Assembly (NCBI GenBank): GCA_024434165.1
Contig: QMIW01000001.1
Span: 1 to 64,000 of the forward strand
Direction: 5' to 3'
Length of the DNA stretch: 64,000 nucleotides
DNA from: Chloroflexota bacterium
GTDB taxonomy: Bacteria > Chloroflexota > Anaerolineae > Anaerolineales > Villigracilaceae
Shown: positions 52,514 to 60,961 of the stretch, in pieces
Layout of the letters: every line of letters starts with the position of its first letter
How positions within the stretch are numbered: position 1 is the first letter of the stretch
Position numbers and translations under genes: made by a program
The notes under the pieces: model-generated
Databases searched by the model: none
Told to the model about the DNA's origin: nothing
Seen by the model: only the letters and a program-made list of their open reading frames with translations

Positions 52514-52951
52514 ATGACTTACCAAATTCCTGCCACCCTTCTCGAAATTCATGAATCCCATCTACCAGGTTTCAAGCCGTTGGTGGATTCTGATGATTGG
52601 CGCGTTGCCCTTTTGAACTTTGAACCTGCACTGACCCCTCAACGTCTTTCTGAGTTTCAGCGTCACAACGAAACCGACGAAGTATTCGTGTTATTAAGCG
52701 GACGCTGCATCCTTTTTCTTGGGGAAGGCGAAGACGCCGTCACGCAGGTCTTTGCGCTTGATCTGGAGCCGTTCAAACTGTACAACGTTTGCCGCCGCGC
52801 CTGGCATGCCCACGCACTCAGTGAAAATGCGAAATTATTAATTGTAGAAAATCGAAATACTTCGCGCGCAAATTCGCCGCGCACTAAAATGACCCCTGAA
52901 CAACATGCGGAAATCCTGAGCCTAACGCGCCAGATTTGGGGAGATGCGTAG
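52514..52951 (+). CDS. Cupin-fold protein, 145 aa
   Basis: Cupin motif: RHNETDEVFVLLSGRCILFLG and WHAHALSENAKLLIVENRNT (second motif with His). The first motif keeps the His and Glu. Probably an isomerase or epimerase-type sugar enzyme; exact activity unknown. ATG 52514 is preceded by AAGGA. It is divergent from the LacI regulator. Confidence 0.75.
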   Translation: MTYQIPATLLEIHESHLPGFKPLVDSDDWRVALLNFEPALTPQRLSEFQRHNETDEVFVLLSGRCILFLGEGEDAVTQVFALDLEPFKLYNVCRRAWHAHALSENAKLLIVENRNTSRANSPRTKMTPEQHAEILSLTRQIWGDA

Positions 52952-52972
52952 CTACAGATCTTCGCAAGTTAT

Positions 52973-53005
52973 CCCATACCCTTCCCACATGGGAAAGGGT
53001 ATGGG
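52973..53005. terminator. Palindromic hairpin between converging genes
   Basis: CCCATACCCTTCCC and GGGAAAGGGTATGGG around ACAT; 14 pairs. No long T-run. It may be a bidirectional terminator or a REP-type repeat. Confidence 0.5.
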
Positions 53006-53042
53006 AGTGTAATGTCAGCGCGTAATCTCCTCTCCCCCACCC

Positions 53043-53720
53043 CTACAACTGCCGGTCCAGCCATGTCCTCACAATTGAGAGCGACTCGGCGGTGATGGTG
53101 TGACCCATGTGAAGGTTGTGATAGTCCACGTCCACGCCGTATTTCAATAGAAAATCGCGCGACTGGTGCGACCATTCGAGCGGCATACTCGAATCTTCGT
53201 AGCCGTGCGTCATCACGACAGGTTTGCCTTTTACGCCAGCCTCATCCACTTGCAGCCCCGACTGTATGGGAACATAGCCCGACTGGGCAATGACTCCCTT
53301 GATGCGCTGCGGACGGGTGAGCAGAAACGACATGGACATCATGCTGCCCTGGCTGAAACCCATCAGGAAGAGTTTTTGCGGGTCAATCGGATAGGCTTGC
53401 AGCAACTCGCTGATGAAGTTGTCAATCCGTTCCAGCGCCGCTTCGAGTTGAATGGGGTCGGGTTTCCCAAACTCAGTGACGGGATACCAGTCATACGCGC
53501 CGGGGGCAAAGTCCACGGGTCCGCGCCCGCTGACCCACAGCAGGTTATCCTGCAAGTGCGGCGCGAGACCGATCAGGTCGCGTTCGTTGCTGCCGTGTCC
53601 GTGCAGGGCAAAGATGGCGGGGTAGCGAGTCTCTTTGTCAGCGGGGTTGTAACCTGCGGGCATTTGCAAAAGGTGATAAATCGAAAGGTCTGTTTTTTCT
53701 TCGACGGGGATTTGATTCAT
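53043..53720 (-). CDS. Phospholipase/carboxylesterase (dienelactone-hydrolase-like)
   Basis: 225 aa. PAIFALHGHGSNERDLIGLA (oxyanion), LFLMGFSQGSMMSM (GFSQG; catalytic Ser), VVMTHGYEDSSMP (Asp) and HMGHTI (His). ATG 53720 preceded by AGGAG. A decayed fragment of a sister gene occurs at 37655-37750. It is the last gene of the redox operon, or a separate unit after the repeat at 53775. Confidence 0.9.
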   Translation of the reverse strand: MNQIPVEEKTDLSIYHLLQMPAGYNPADKETRYPAIFALHGHGSNERDLIGLAPHLQDNLLWVSGRGPVDFAPGAYDWYPVTEFGKPDPIQLEAALERIDNFISELLQAYPIDPQKLFLMGFSQGSMMSMSFLLTRPQRIKGVIAQSGYVPIQSGLQVDEAGVKGKPVVMTHGYEDSSMPLEWSHQSRDFLLKYGVDVDYHNLHMGHTITAESLSIVRTWLDRQL

Positions 53721-53774
53721 GGGAACTCCTAAAGTTTTTTATATCAGCCACTGTCGTCACAGTGAGGGGACAAT

Positions 53775-53838
53775 TCAAAGCGATCTCGCTTGCAAACGAT
53801 GGATTGCTTCATCGGGCTAACGCCCTTCTCGCAATGAC
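53775..53838. repeat. Intergenic repeat (GATTGCTTC...CGGGCTAACGCCC type)
   Basis: Contains GATGGATTGCTTCATCGGG, then GGGCTAACGCCC and GCAATGACGAGAT, a repeat type frequent between genes of Anaerolineae (general knowledge). GGGC/GCCC can form a small hairpin. No gene here. Confidence 0.5.
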
Positions 53839-53850
53839 GAGATATTTCAT

Positions 53851-54918
53851 TTACGCGCCCGCGCGGACTTGAATTTCCTTGCGGACGACCGGCGCGACTT
53901 TTGTGCCAAGCAGTTCAATCGAGCGCATTAATTCCTTGTGCGTCACCGCGCCGATGTCCATTTGCAGCAGCAGACGGTCGTAATGCAAAATGTTCTGCTG
54001 GAAGAGAATCTTCTCGATGACTTCATCGGGCGTTCCGACATAATCGGAGCCGCGCAGGCTGCGGGCGGATTCGTACTCGGCGCGGTTCAAGCCGCGAAAG
54101 CCGCGCTCGCGTCCCAGTTTGTCCATCATCGCTTTCAAGAAGGGGAAGTAATCGTCCACCGCCTGCTTGGAATCGTCACCGATGAAGCCGCGCGAGTTGA
54201 CGCTCAACTGCCATTGGGCGGGGTCGTGTCCAGCCTGCTGCCAGGCTTGCTGATGCAACTCCGCCAGCGGAGAGAAACGTTCGGGCATTCCGCCGATGAT
54301 GCCCAGCGCCATGGGCAAACCCAACGCCCCGGCGCGCGTGGCGGATTCGGGCGTGCCGCCCACCGCAACCCAAATTGGAATCTCGCGCTGGAGCGGGCGC
54401 GGGTAAATCCCTTGACGGTCCATGGGCGGACGATGCCTGCCGTGCCACGAAACGACTTCGGCGGCGCGAATCTTCAAGAGCAGTTCCAATTTTTCGGCGA
54501 AGAGCGAATCGTAATCATTCAGGTCGTAGCCGAAGAGTGGAAAGGATTCGATGAAGGCGCCGCGTCCCGCCATGATTTCGGCGCGTCCTTCCGAGAGCAA
54601 ATCCAGAGTGGCAAAATCCTGAAAGACGCGCACGGGGTCGTCGGAGGAGAGAACCGTCACCGCCGTGCTGAGGCGGATGGTTTTGGTGCGCGACGCGGCG
54701 GCTCCCAGAATCACCGCCGGGGCGGAGGAAAGAAAATCGGGACGGTGATGTTCGCCGATGCCGAACACGTCCAAGCCGACCTGATCCGCCAGTTCGATGG
54801 TTTCGAGCAGGTGTTTCATGCGCGTCTGCGCGTCCACCTTTCCGCCCGTCTGGGGGTTGGTTTCCCATTCGACGAAGGTGTAGAGTCCGATTTCAAAAGG
54901 TTTGTTAATTTCCGACAC
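53851..54918 (-). CDS. LLM-class flavin-dependent oxidoreductase
   Basis: 355 aa, a luciferase-like barrel: [64 protein letters not shown], and [16 protein letters not shown]. It reduces or oxygenates small molecules with FMN, F420 or similar. Start is GTG 54918, with GGAG 5 bases upstream; no ATG fits. It follows the ferredoxin gene, a likely electron donor. Confidence 0.9.
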   Translation of the reverse strand: MSEINKPFEIGLYTFVEWETNPQTGGKVDAQTRMKHLLETIELADQVGLDVFGIGEHHRPDFLSSAPAVILGAAASRTKTIRLSTAVTVLSSDDPVRVFQDFATLDLLSEGRAEIMAGRGAFIESFPLFGYDLNDYDSLFAEKLELLLKIRAAEVVSWHGRHRPPMDRQGIYPRPLQREIPIWVAVGGTPESATRAGALGLPMALGIIGGMPERFSPLAELHQQAWQQAGHDPAQWQLSVNSRGFIGDDSKQAVDDYFPFLKAMMDKLGRERGFRGLNRAEYESARSLRGSDYVGTPDEVIEKILFQQNILHYDRLLLQMDIGAVTHKELMRSIELLGTKVAPVVRKEIQVRAGA

Positions 54919-54947
54919 AAAAACTCCAATGAAGATAAATTGTCTGG

Positions 54948-55253
54948 CTACGCAGCCGCCACGCGCCGCAAGGTGATGGCTTTTTCGGGGCAGGCGGCGA
55001 CGCATTCAGCGCAGGCGTGGCAGGCTTCGGCGCGGACGGGGAAAGCCTGCTTCCAGTCGTGCGCCGCGCCTTTCAATCGCCCGATGAAACTCAGCGCGGC
55101 GCGCTCGTCCGCAGGCAGGATGCCAATATCGAAAACATTGTATGGGCAGACGGCGGCGCACTCGGCTTTGCCTTCGCATTTTTCGCGGTTGACGACAGGC
55201 ATGAAAACGCCCGGCTCCTGCTTGCAGTCTGCGGGTTGGGATGAGACGGTCAT
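54948..55253 (-). CDS. Ferredoxin-type 4Fe-4S protein, 101 aa
   Basis: Two clusters: [12 protein letters not shown] and [12 protein letters not shown] (the C-terminal ones canonical). The first lacks one residue of the usual spacing (CxxxxxCxxxCP), so it may hold a variant cluster. The start overlaps the peroxiredoxin stop (ATGA), indicating tight co-translation. It probably feeds electrons to the LLM oxidoreductase or the Sec-peroxiredoxin. Confidence 0.88.
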   Translation of the reverse strand: MTVSSQPADCKQEPGVFMPVVNREKCEGKAECAAVCPYNVFDIGILPADERAALSFIGRLKGAAHDWKQAFPVRAEACHACAECVAACPEKAITLRRVAAA

Positions 55254-55726
55254 GGTTTATTTTCCATTCCTTCGACAAATTCCAGCAGTTCGCGGCTTTC
55301 CTGAAGCCAGGTCATCGGGTTGGCAGTGCGTTTTATGTACCGAATTACGCCCTCTCGGTCCAAAACCACCGAGGCAGTGCGCTGGATGACAAAGGCAACT
55401 TTATCCAATCCAAATGCCTGATACACCACGCGGTCAGGGTCGGCAAGCACGGGGAATGGGACTTTGAGTCCTTCCGCATACTTGATGGCGCGTTCTCGTG
55501 TGTCTCCCAAAATGACGAGAATGTCCGCGCCAGCGTTTTGGAAATCTTCAACCATGCGCCCCAACTGGGCGACGTGCGCTCGGCACTGCATTCAGTTGTA
55601 TTCGCGCACGAAGAAAAGCACAAGACGCGACTTGCCGCGATAATCGGCGATTCCCGCTTCGCCGCCTGTGCTGGAGGGCAGCCTAAAATCGGGGGCTCGT
55701 GAACCCACTGTCAACTCAGCGCTCAT
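55250..55726 (-). CDS. Peroxiredoxin-like (AhpC/TSA) selenoprotein with UxxC motif
   Basis: 158 aa when the in-frame TGA at 55594-55592 is read as Sec45. Before the TGA: ELTVGSRAPDFRLPSSTG and SRLVLFFVREYN; after it: MQCRAHVAQLGRMVEDFQ and a complete AhpC/TSA fold (ADILVILGDTRER, LKVPFPVLADPDRVVYQAFG, VVLDREGVIRYIKR). Family members have C-x-x-C here, so TGA replaces the first, reactive Cys. A hairpin 20 bases downstream has loop AGTTG. It would reduce peroxides with a selenol. Overlaps the ferredoxin gene by 4 bases; VOC gene ends 8 bases upstream. A nonsense mutation is possible but the position argues strongly against it. Confidence 0.8.
55547..55594 (-). promoter_or_regulatory. Candidate bacterial SECIS element, peroxiredoxin
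   Basis: After the TGA come 20 bases, then the stem CGCCC/GGGCG (55571-55567 with 55561-55557) around the loop AGTTG. Extending outward through one bulged C gives three more pairs (T-A, G-T, C-G). The loop has GU near its top and lies 25 to 30 bases after the TGA, within the usual 16-37 base window. Confidence 0.6.
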
Positions 55727-55733
55727 GATTCGG

Positions 55734-56675
55734 TCACTTGGTTGATTCCGCCAGTTCGGCAGTGGTCAAAAGTAAAGCGTTTTGGGATGGGTCGCGCAAA
55801 AAGAGACCGTCGGGACGGCGCTCGAAGGCGATTCCTTTTTGTTCAAGCAGACCGTCCATGCGCTCCAATTCGTCGGCGTTGGGCAGGTTGAAGGTGTAAT
55901 AGAGCAAGCCCAGGGCGTCGTCAGGAGGAGGCGGCGCGCCTTCTCCCTGCCAGGTGTTGTAGCCGATGTGGTGGTGATACGCTCCAGCCGAGACCATGCC
56001 CATGCGGAAGCCGCGCGCCGTTCCCATGTCGTCAAAGCCGAGAACGTCGTGGTAGAAACGCAGGGTGTCGTTGAGATTGGCGGTGTAGAGGTGGAAATGT
56101 CCCATGCGGGTTTCGGGCGGAGCGGACAGGTCGAGGCGGTCATCTTCGGTCAGGTTGGAGAAGAGCGCGTCCAAGTCCATCGCTTCGCGCCCGTCGCTGG
56201 TGGAGCCATCGGCGCGGCGGACGAAAAAGTTGCCGTTGCTGATTTCATTCACGCCGTCTTCGGGCGATTCGCAGTACAACTCGATGTTGTTGCCTTCAGG
56301 GTCGTCGAGATAGGTGGTCTTCGTCATGATGTGGTCGGTGGGGTAATTGGTATATTTCATGGCAAAGAGGCGGGCGATGACGCGTGCCAGTTCGCGGCGG
56401 TTGGGGAAGAGGATGGCAAAGTGATACATGCCCGTCACGCTGCGATAGCGCTTGCCATTTTGGATCTGGGTCATACGGACGAGATCGCGCCCGCCCATGC
56501 CCATTGCGGCAATCTGGTCTTTGCGCCAGTTCAACTCCAAGCCAATCGCTGTTTTGTAGAAAAGAATTTGATTTTCGAGATTGGCGACTTTGATATGGAT
56601 ATAGCCCGGCAGGCTTTCAGGGTGGATGCGGTCAGCGGCGATGGCGTGAGGTTTCATTGGGGAGGGTGTTATCAT
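55734..56675 (-). CDS. VOC-family (extradiol dioxygenase/glyoxalase-type) protein
   Basis: 313 aa with two VOC modules. First: GYIHIKVANLENQILFYKTAIGL ... NNIELYCESPEDG. Second: MGHFHLYTANLNDTLRFYHDVLGF ... SAGAYHHHIGYNTWQGEG, with the metal His and Glu pattern as in CatE-like catechol 2,3-dioxygenases. ATG 56675 has AAAGGAAA upstream. Substrate unknown; consistent with detoxification of aromatic or reactive compounds. Confidence 0.88.
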   Translation of the reverse strand: MITPSPMKPHAIAADRIHPESLPGYIHIKVANLENQILFYKTAIGLELNWRKDQIAAMGMGGRDLVRMTQIQNGKRYRSVTGMYHFAILFPNRRELARVIARLFAMKYTNYPTDHIMTKTTYLDDPEGNNIELYCESPEDGVNEISNGNFFVRRADGSTSDGREAMDLDALFSNLTEDDRLDLSAPPETRMGHFHLYTANLNDTLRFYHDVLGFDDMGTARGFRMGMVSAGAYHHHIGYNTWQGEGAPPPPDDALGLLYYTFNLPNADELERMDGLLEQKGIAFERRPDGLFLRDPSQNALLLTTAELAESTK

Positions 56676-56684
56676 ACTTTTCCT

Positions 56685-57182
56685 TTACGCTGGTTTTCCC
56701 TCGATAGACGCGGGTTCAATGGAACGTCCGGTGACAAAATTATATGAATCGACGATGAGTTGGAAGACGACATCCAGTTCTTCCATGTCCATTGGGGTGT
56801 AAACGAGAACCATGCCTTCGTTACCGATTTGCTCGGCGATGGGATGCATCTCCGCCCAGCCTGATGCAATCGCTTCGCGGGCGCGTTCGGGCGAAAGCGT
56901 GATGTGCAGGCTGCCATCGGGGTGAATGTGGGCAAACTCACGCCCAACTAGAATCAATTCCCCGCGCACAAGAGGCAGGTCTTCTCTAAGCCACAAGGCG
57001 CGCGCTCCCGGCACCGAAATCTGCGTCGGTTCGTTGCGGACATCGGGCAGGGCGTAGGCGCGGCGATACAGTTCCGCGTTCACATCAGGAACGGGCTTGA
57101 TCCCGATCTGAGTGTGCGGCATCCATTTGTGGGTTTGTGGGCGGGGTCGTTTTCGTTTGGGAAGTACCGTTAAGTCAGCCAT
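56685..57182 (-). CDS. Luciferase-like DUF5519 protein
   Basis: 165 aa. HIHPDGSLHITLSPERAREAIASGWAEMHP matches the HxHPDGSxH...GWxExHP signature of DUF5519 (luciferase-domain) proteins. The N-terminus is basic (PKRKRPRPQTHKW) and it ends with a MVLVYTPMDMEELD block. The biochemical role is not established. It is ten bases from the VOC gene. Confidence 0.8.
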   Translation of the reverse strand: MADLTVLPKRKRPRPQTHKWMPHTQIGIKPVPDVNAELYRRAYALPDVRNEPTQISVPGARALWLREDLPLVRGELILVGREFAHIHPDGSLHITLSPERAREAIASGWAEMHPIAEQIGNEGMVLVYTPMDMEELDVVFQLIVDSYNFVTGRSIEPASIEGKPA

Positions 57183-57237
57183 CGCTTATCCTTATAGTTG
57201 AATGGGAGGCAAAGTTAGCCTTGCTTCCCATCATTCA

Positions 57238-57627
57238 CTAGAACGAAAGGCTGAGCGCCCAGGGTTGGGGAATCGCCACGAACATCAGCGTGCAGCCCAA
57301 CATGCAGAAATCCTTCATAAACATGAGCATGTCGGTCTGGCGCGCCATGGGGTCTTGAACCGTCCAGAAGTTGTGCATGATGGACGCGACCGGAATGATG
57401 AACAAAACGATCAGGGCAACGCCGATCAGCGGGTATAAGCCGAGCAGAATGCTCAAGCCCCCCAGAATAATCATCGCACCGCTGCCGTACACAGCTAGGG
57501 CGGGGAAAGGCACGCCTTTGGATTGCGTCCAGGGGATCATGGCTTGCGCTTGGGCGAAGTGGGCGTAGCCGCCAAAAATCCAGTACACGCCCACGATGAT
57601 ACGTCCGATAAGAAATACGATGTCCAT
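57238..57627 (-). CDS. DoxX-family membrane protein
   Basis: 129 aa, four helices: IVFLIGRIIVGVYWIFGGY, FPALAVYGSGAMIILGGLSILLGLYP, LIGVALIVLFIIPVASI and CMLGCTLMFVAIPQPWAL. This is the DoxX/DoxD layout; such proteins associate with oxidoreductases and redox stress. RBS GGAGAGAG. Co-directional with the rest of the redox operon. Confidence 0.88.
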   Translation of the reverse strand: MDIVFLIGRIIVGVYWIFGGYAHFAQAQAMIPWTQSKGVPFPALAVYGSGAMIILGGLSILLGLYPLIGVALIVLFIIPVASIMHNFWTVQDPMARQTDMLMFMKDFCMLGCTLMFVAIPQPWALSLSF

Positions 57628-57744
57628 ACTCTACTCTCTCCTTTAGTGAATGGTTGGTTTGAACTTGCAAAAAAATTCGCGCTCTGTAAAGATAGATGTA
57701 AAAATCTGCGGCATTGAAGCGGAAGGCATCACATCCTTTCTGGT

Positions 57745-58353
57745 TTATTTTTGGTCTTTCGCAATCTGTTCCAGCGCTTGCAAAAAGGCTTCATAAGGCT
57801 GCGCGCCGACGATGGCGTAGCGGTCATTCAGAACATAGGTCGGCACGCCCGTCACGCCGATTTGCTGGGCTTCCTGCACCGCGTTATTGACGGCAACGGT
57901 GTGCCTGCCCGCTTCCACTTCGCGCTGCATCTCGTCCGCGTCCAGCCCAACCTGTACAGCGGCGTCGCGCAGAACGTCCCATTTGCTGATGTCTTCGCCG
58001 CGCCCGTAGAATTTGTCGAAGACGACGCGGTGAAACTCAAAGTGTTTACCCTTTTGCGTGGCGTATTCGGTGGCTTCGTGGGCAAGGCGCGTATTGGGGA
58101 TGCGCGTGGCAAAGACCATCTCCAGCCCGGCGGCGTCTGCCATTTGTTTCAAACGGGCATTGGTCTGCGCCATGCGCGATTTGACATAATCGGGCAGGTC
58201 CATTCCTTCGGGCGGTGTGTCGGGGCGCAGGTAAAACGGACGCCATTCGACTTGCGCGTTGTGCTTTTCAATTAACGTTGCGACCACACCCTGGCCGACA
58301 TAGCACCAGGGTCAGACGTAATCGGAATAGATGGTTAGTTTGAGTTGATCCAT
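57745..58353 (-). CDS. FrnE/DsbA-family selenoprotein with UPWC motif
   Basis: 202 aa when the in-frame TGA at 58314-58312 (codon 14) is Sec. The N-terminus MDQLKLTIYSDYV-U-PWCYVG matches the FrnE start SDFVCPWCYIG, so the TGA replaces the first Cys of CPWC. The rest is a full FrnE thioredoxin fold: VEWRPFYLRPDTP, RLAHEATEYATQKGK, NNAVQEAQQIGVTGVPTYVL (cis-Pro) and AIVGAQPYEAF. ATG 58353 has AGGAG 7 bases upstream, which supports reading through the TGA. A 6-bp hairpin lies right after the TGA. It would form or reduce disulfides or isomerise thiol compounds, probably in the cytoplasm. Confidence 0.85.
58289..58314 (-). promoter_or_regulatory. Candidate SECIS element, FrnE-like selenoprotein
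   Basis: Directly after the TGA: CCCTGG...CCAGGG with an 11-base loop that contains TATGTCGG (GU at 13-14 bases past the TGA). Slightly closer to the TGA than typical bacterial SECIS loops. Confidence 0.5.
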
Positions 58354-58375
58354 TTTTTTCTCCTGTTTTGTGATA

Positions 58376-59074
58376 TCAAGCCGTTTGTAGGTGTTTCTCG
58401 AAAAACGCCAGCGTGCGCTTCCATGCGTCGTCGGCGGCTTCGGCGTTGTGCGTGGGACCCGTGTCGTTGAAGAACGAGTGACGCGCGTCCGGGTAGATTT
58501 TGAAATCGTGCGCCACCTGATGGGCTTCCAGCCGCGTTTCCAACTGGCGGGCGGCGGAGGCGGTGAAATCCTTTTCGGGGTAACTGCCGACAATCGGACA
58601 GGAGTCCACCACAGCGTCGAGCGGACGCGGGTTCTGTCCATAGAAAACGGAGGCGGCGCGTAAGTCTTCATCCACGCAAGCCAGTTGCAGGGCATAACTT
58701 CCGCCCATGCAGAAACCAATGGCGCCCACGCGCCCCGCTTCGACTTCAGGGAGGTTTCGCAAAACATCCAACGCGGCGCGTAATTCGCCGACTACGCCGT
58801 TGCTCAACGGGCGGACGAGGATGCCGTGAAAGATGCGCGTCATGCAGGCGATGCGATTGCCTGCGCTGAACAAATCCACTGCCAGAGCAACGTACCCCGC
58901 GCCGGCGAAACGGCGGGCAATATCGCGGATGTTTTCGTTCAGCCCGAAGATTTCGTGGATGACGACCACGCCGGGGAAAGGACCCGCGCCTGCAGGCTTC
59001 GCAAGGTAAGCGTCCAGCGTTCCGCCTTGCGGGCGGGGCAGGGTGAGGGTCTCGGTGGACGGTTCGGCAGTCAT
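58376..59074 (-). CDS. Dienelactone hydrolase family protein
   Basis: 232 aa. PGVVVIHEIFGLNENIRDIARRFA (Glu oxyanion), GAIGFCMGGSYALQLA (nucleophile Cys in GFCMGG), ARHSFFND (His). This is the DLH triad Cys-Asp-His. It opens lactone rings, as in aromatic breakdown. Start ATG 59074 overlaps the thioredoxin-like stop. Confidence 0.92.
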   Translation of the reverse strand: MTAEPSTETLTLPRPQGGTLDAYLAKPAGAGPFPGVVVIHEIFGLNENIRDIARRFAGAGYVALAVDLFSAGNRIACMTRIFHGILVRPLSNGVVGELRAALDVLRNLPEVEAGRVGAIGFCMGGSYALQLACVDEDLRAASVFYGQNPRPLDAVVDSCPIVGSYPEKDFTASAARQLETRLEAHQVAHDFKIYPDARHSFFNDTGPTHNAEAADDAWKRTLAFFEKHLQTA

Positions 59075-59697
59075 TGCAGAATCTCCATGATTTCGCGCAC
59101 GGTAGCGGCTTGCAATCCTTCGGCGTACCAGGTTTCCATGTCAGCTTTGAGACGCTCGAAGATGGGATCGAGGCGGGCTTTGCGTTCTTCCCTGCTCAGG
59201 CTCTCGTCCCTACGGATGGCGGACACTTCGGGATGTTCTTCATTCCAAAGAGCCAGACGCGCGTGGGCGGCTTTGGAACGTTCGACCCATGTACCGATCA
59301 AACGAAAGGGTTTGTCCAAAAAGGCAAAGACGGGGATGCTGGTGATGTCGCTTGCGGCGAACCAGGCTTGCAAGTCCGGCCAGCGTGAGCGGAGGAATAC
59401 GCGCACTTCCATATCGGGGGCTGCTTCGGTCAGGCGCGCCAGGATGGGCAGGTTCATCAGGCAATCGACGCACCAGTCCTCGGTCATCACAAGGACGCGG
59501 ATGGGGCGTTGGAGCGCGGCGGCGGCAGCATGTTCCTCTTCGCTCAGTTGGACGGTCTCAAGGCGGCGCGTCATCGCCTCTTGATCTACACTCATCTGGG
59601 CGACGAACTCGGGCAGAGTAAGTCCCTGATCCCAGCGTAAGTCGTCTATTGGCAGGGCGGTTTGGCTAACTACGGATGTATTGGTCATTTTTAGCAT
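59071..59697 (-). CDS. Thioredoxin-family protein (CxxC)
   Basis: 208 aa from ATG 59697 (59688 is also possible). Thioredoxin core: IRVLVMTEDWCVDCLMNLP with the CVDC redox pair and ITSIPVFAFLD (cis-Pro). The helical N- and C-terminal extensions are not in plain thioredoxin. It may pass electrons to the two selenoproteins in this operon. The CVDC here is encoded with normal Cys codons. Confidence 0.85.
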   Translation of the reverse strand: MLKMTNTSVVSQTALPIDDLRWDQGLTLPEFVAQMSVDQEAMTRRLETVQLSEEEHAAAAALQRPIRVLVMTEDWCVDCLMNLPILARLTEAAPDMEVRVFLRSRWPDLQAWFAASDITSIPVFAFLDKPFRLIGTWVERSKAAHARLALWNEEHPEVSAIRRDESLSREERKARLDPIFERLKADMETWYAEGLQAATVREIMEILQ

Positions 59698-59748
59698 GGG
59701 GACGGATCTCACATGAAAAATGTATGAGGTCCAGGGCAAGGCAGGCGT

Positions 59749-60087
59749 TTAGTGTTCGTGACCTTCATGGTCGTGGTCGTGCCCACTGTTTCCATGATGG
59801 TTTTGCGGCAGATATTTATGCGGGTCCTTCTCGAAGGATCTCTGGCAGCCGGGGGAACAAAAGTAGTACATTTCGCCAGCGTGCTCGCTCTTGTATTGCG
59901 CGGTTTCGATTTCAACTTCCATCTTGCAAACGGGGTCAATTGCAGTGGTCATGAGATTCTCCTTTTGAGTTGGAACGTCCTTTTCGAACGCGGGATAACA
60001 TTCGCCGGTTAGCGGGTCACAGTAGCCGCCGACAGCGTTTTCGATGGGGACAATTTTCAGCGCAGGGCGGAGAGACTGGTCGGTCAT
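59749..60087 (-). CDS. YHS-domain metal-binding protein
   Basis: 112 aa. DPVCKMEVEIETAQ ... GEMYYFCSPGCQRSFEKDP is the YHS signature, in which Cys residues bind metal. A short N-terminal part has GGYCDPLTGECYP, a second Cys pair, and the tail is His/Asp-rich (HHGNSGHDHDHEGHEH), a likely metal chelating tail. First gene of the redox operon; RBS AAGGGA. A shorter form from 59952 is also possible. Confidence 0.85.
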   Translation of the reverse strand: MTDQSLRPALKIVPIENAVGGYCDPLTGECYPAFEKDVPTQKENLMTTAIDPVCKMEVEIETAQYKSEHAGEMYYFCSPGCQRSFEKDPHKYLPQNHHGNSGHDHDHEGHEH

Positions 60088-60258
60088 TGGAGACGATCCC
60101 TTTTATCTTTTGAATTGTTTGACATTGACTTGAACGGCTGTGTGTGATAGGATACTCTTGTCGCTTATACAACAGATGATGTTTATTAAATCCCTTTTAC
60201 ATGGTTTCGTCAATCACCAAAATCCAATATTTGTTGGATAAACGACAAAGGAGTAAAA
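60088..60258. promoter_or_regulatory. Divergent promoter region of redox operon and TetR gene
   Basis: 171 bases between divergent starts. Plus strand: TTGACA (60119-60124) with GATACT (60151-60156) or TTGACT (60125-60130) with a weaker -10. A palindrome ATCCAA-N6-TTGGAT (60222-60239), close to the TetR start, is a candidate operator for the TetR protein. Confidence 0.5.
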
Positions 60259-60840
60259 ATGTTGGATAATTCGCTTGCCGAAGAGAGAGTGGATCCGCGT
60301 ATCAGGCGCACTCTTCAATTTTTGGAAGAGGCATTTTCCACCCTGATCCATGAAAAAGATTTTCAATCCATCACGATTCAGGATATTACCGAACGCGCTG
60401 GAATCAACCGCGCCACGTTTTACGCCCACTTCCCCGACAAATACGCCCTGCTCGATTACAAAATCCGCCAGGAATTTCGAGCAGAAATCGAAAAGCGCAC
60501 GCTGAACGCCTGCCACTACAGTCAGGACAATCTGCGCGCGCTCATTCTCGCGGTATGCGAATTCATTCGAGAGGCGAATGGTCAATGTAAATCGCCTCGC
60601 GGCCAGTTTGAGCCGCTCATGGAGGCCCAGGTCAAAGCGCAAATAAAAGACCTATTAATGACCTGGCTGGATCAAGTCGATTCCAATGTTTCGCCGGAGA
60701 TCTCGTCGACCGCTGCAAGCTGGGCGATCTACGGGCTGGCGCAATATTGGAATGATGAGAAAGACCGTAAGCCATTAAACAAATTCGTGGAGCAAGTTCT
60801 GCCGCTGGCGGAGGCGAATTTGCAGTTGAACCAGATCTGA
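60259..60840 (+). CDS. TetR-family transcription regulator
   Basis: 193 aa. HTH: IRRTLQFLEEAFSTLIHEKDF, then ITIQDITERAGINRATFYAHFPDKYALLDY, classic TetR recognition helix. The C-terminal ligand domain is helical. Divergent from the redox operon, so it probably represses it until a reactive chemical binds. RBS AAAGGAG. Confidence 0.92.
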   Translation: MLDNSLAEERVDPRIRRTLQFLEEAFSTLIHEKDFQSITIQDITERAGINRATFYAHFPDKYALLDYKIRQEFRAEIEKRTLNACHYSQDNLRALILAVCEFIREANGQCKSPRGQFEPLMEAQVKAQIKDLLMTWLDQVDSNVSPEISSTAASWAIYGLAQYWNDEKDRKPLNKFVEQVLPLAEANLQLNQI

Positions 60841-60843
60841 ATC

Positions 60844-60880
60844 AAACCGCCCGGGCAAGAGTTGACCGGGCGGTTTCTTT
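60844..60880 (+). terminator. Rho-independent terminator after TetR gene
   Basis: AAACCGCCCGG / CCGGGCGGTTT 11-bp stem, loop of 11, then TCTTTTAT. Confidence 0.88.
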
Positions 60881-60961
60881 TATCGAATCAGCGCCACTCA
60901 GGGGCGCGTCCAGTACTATTTCAACACCACTAAAATCTTCTGTACGGTAGCGGCTTGACCG

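Noticed and set aside
57643-57729. 28-codon frame with AAAGGA site between FrnE-like and DoxX genes
   Set aside because: Sequence MPSASMPQIFTSIFTE... looks random; only the ribosome-like site supports it.
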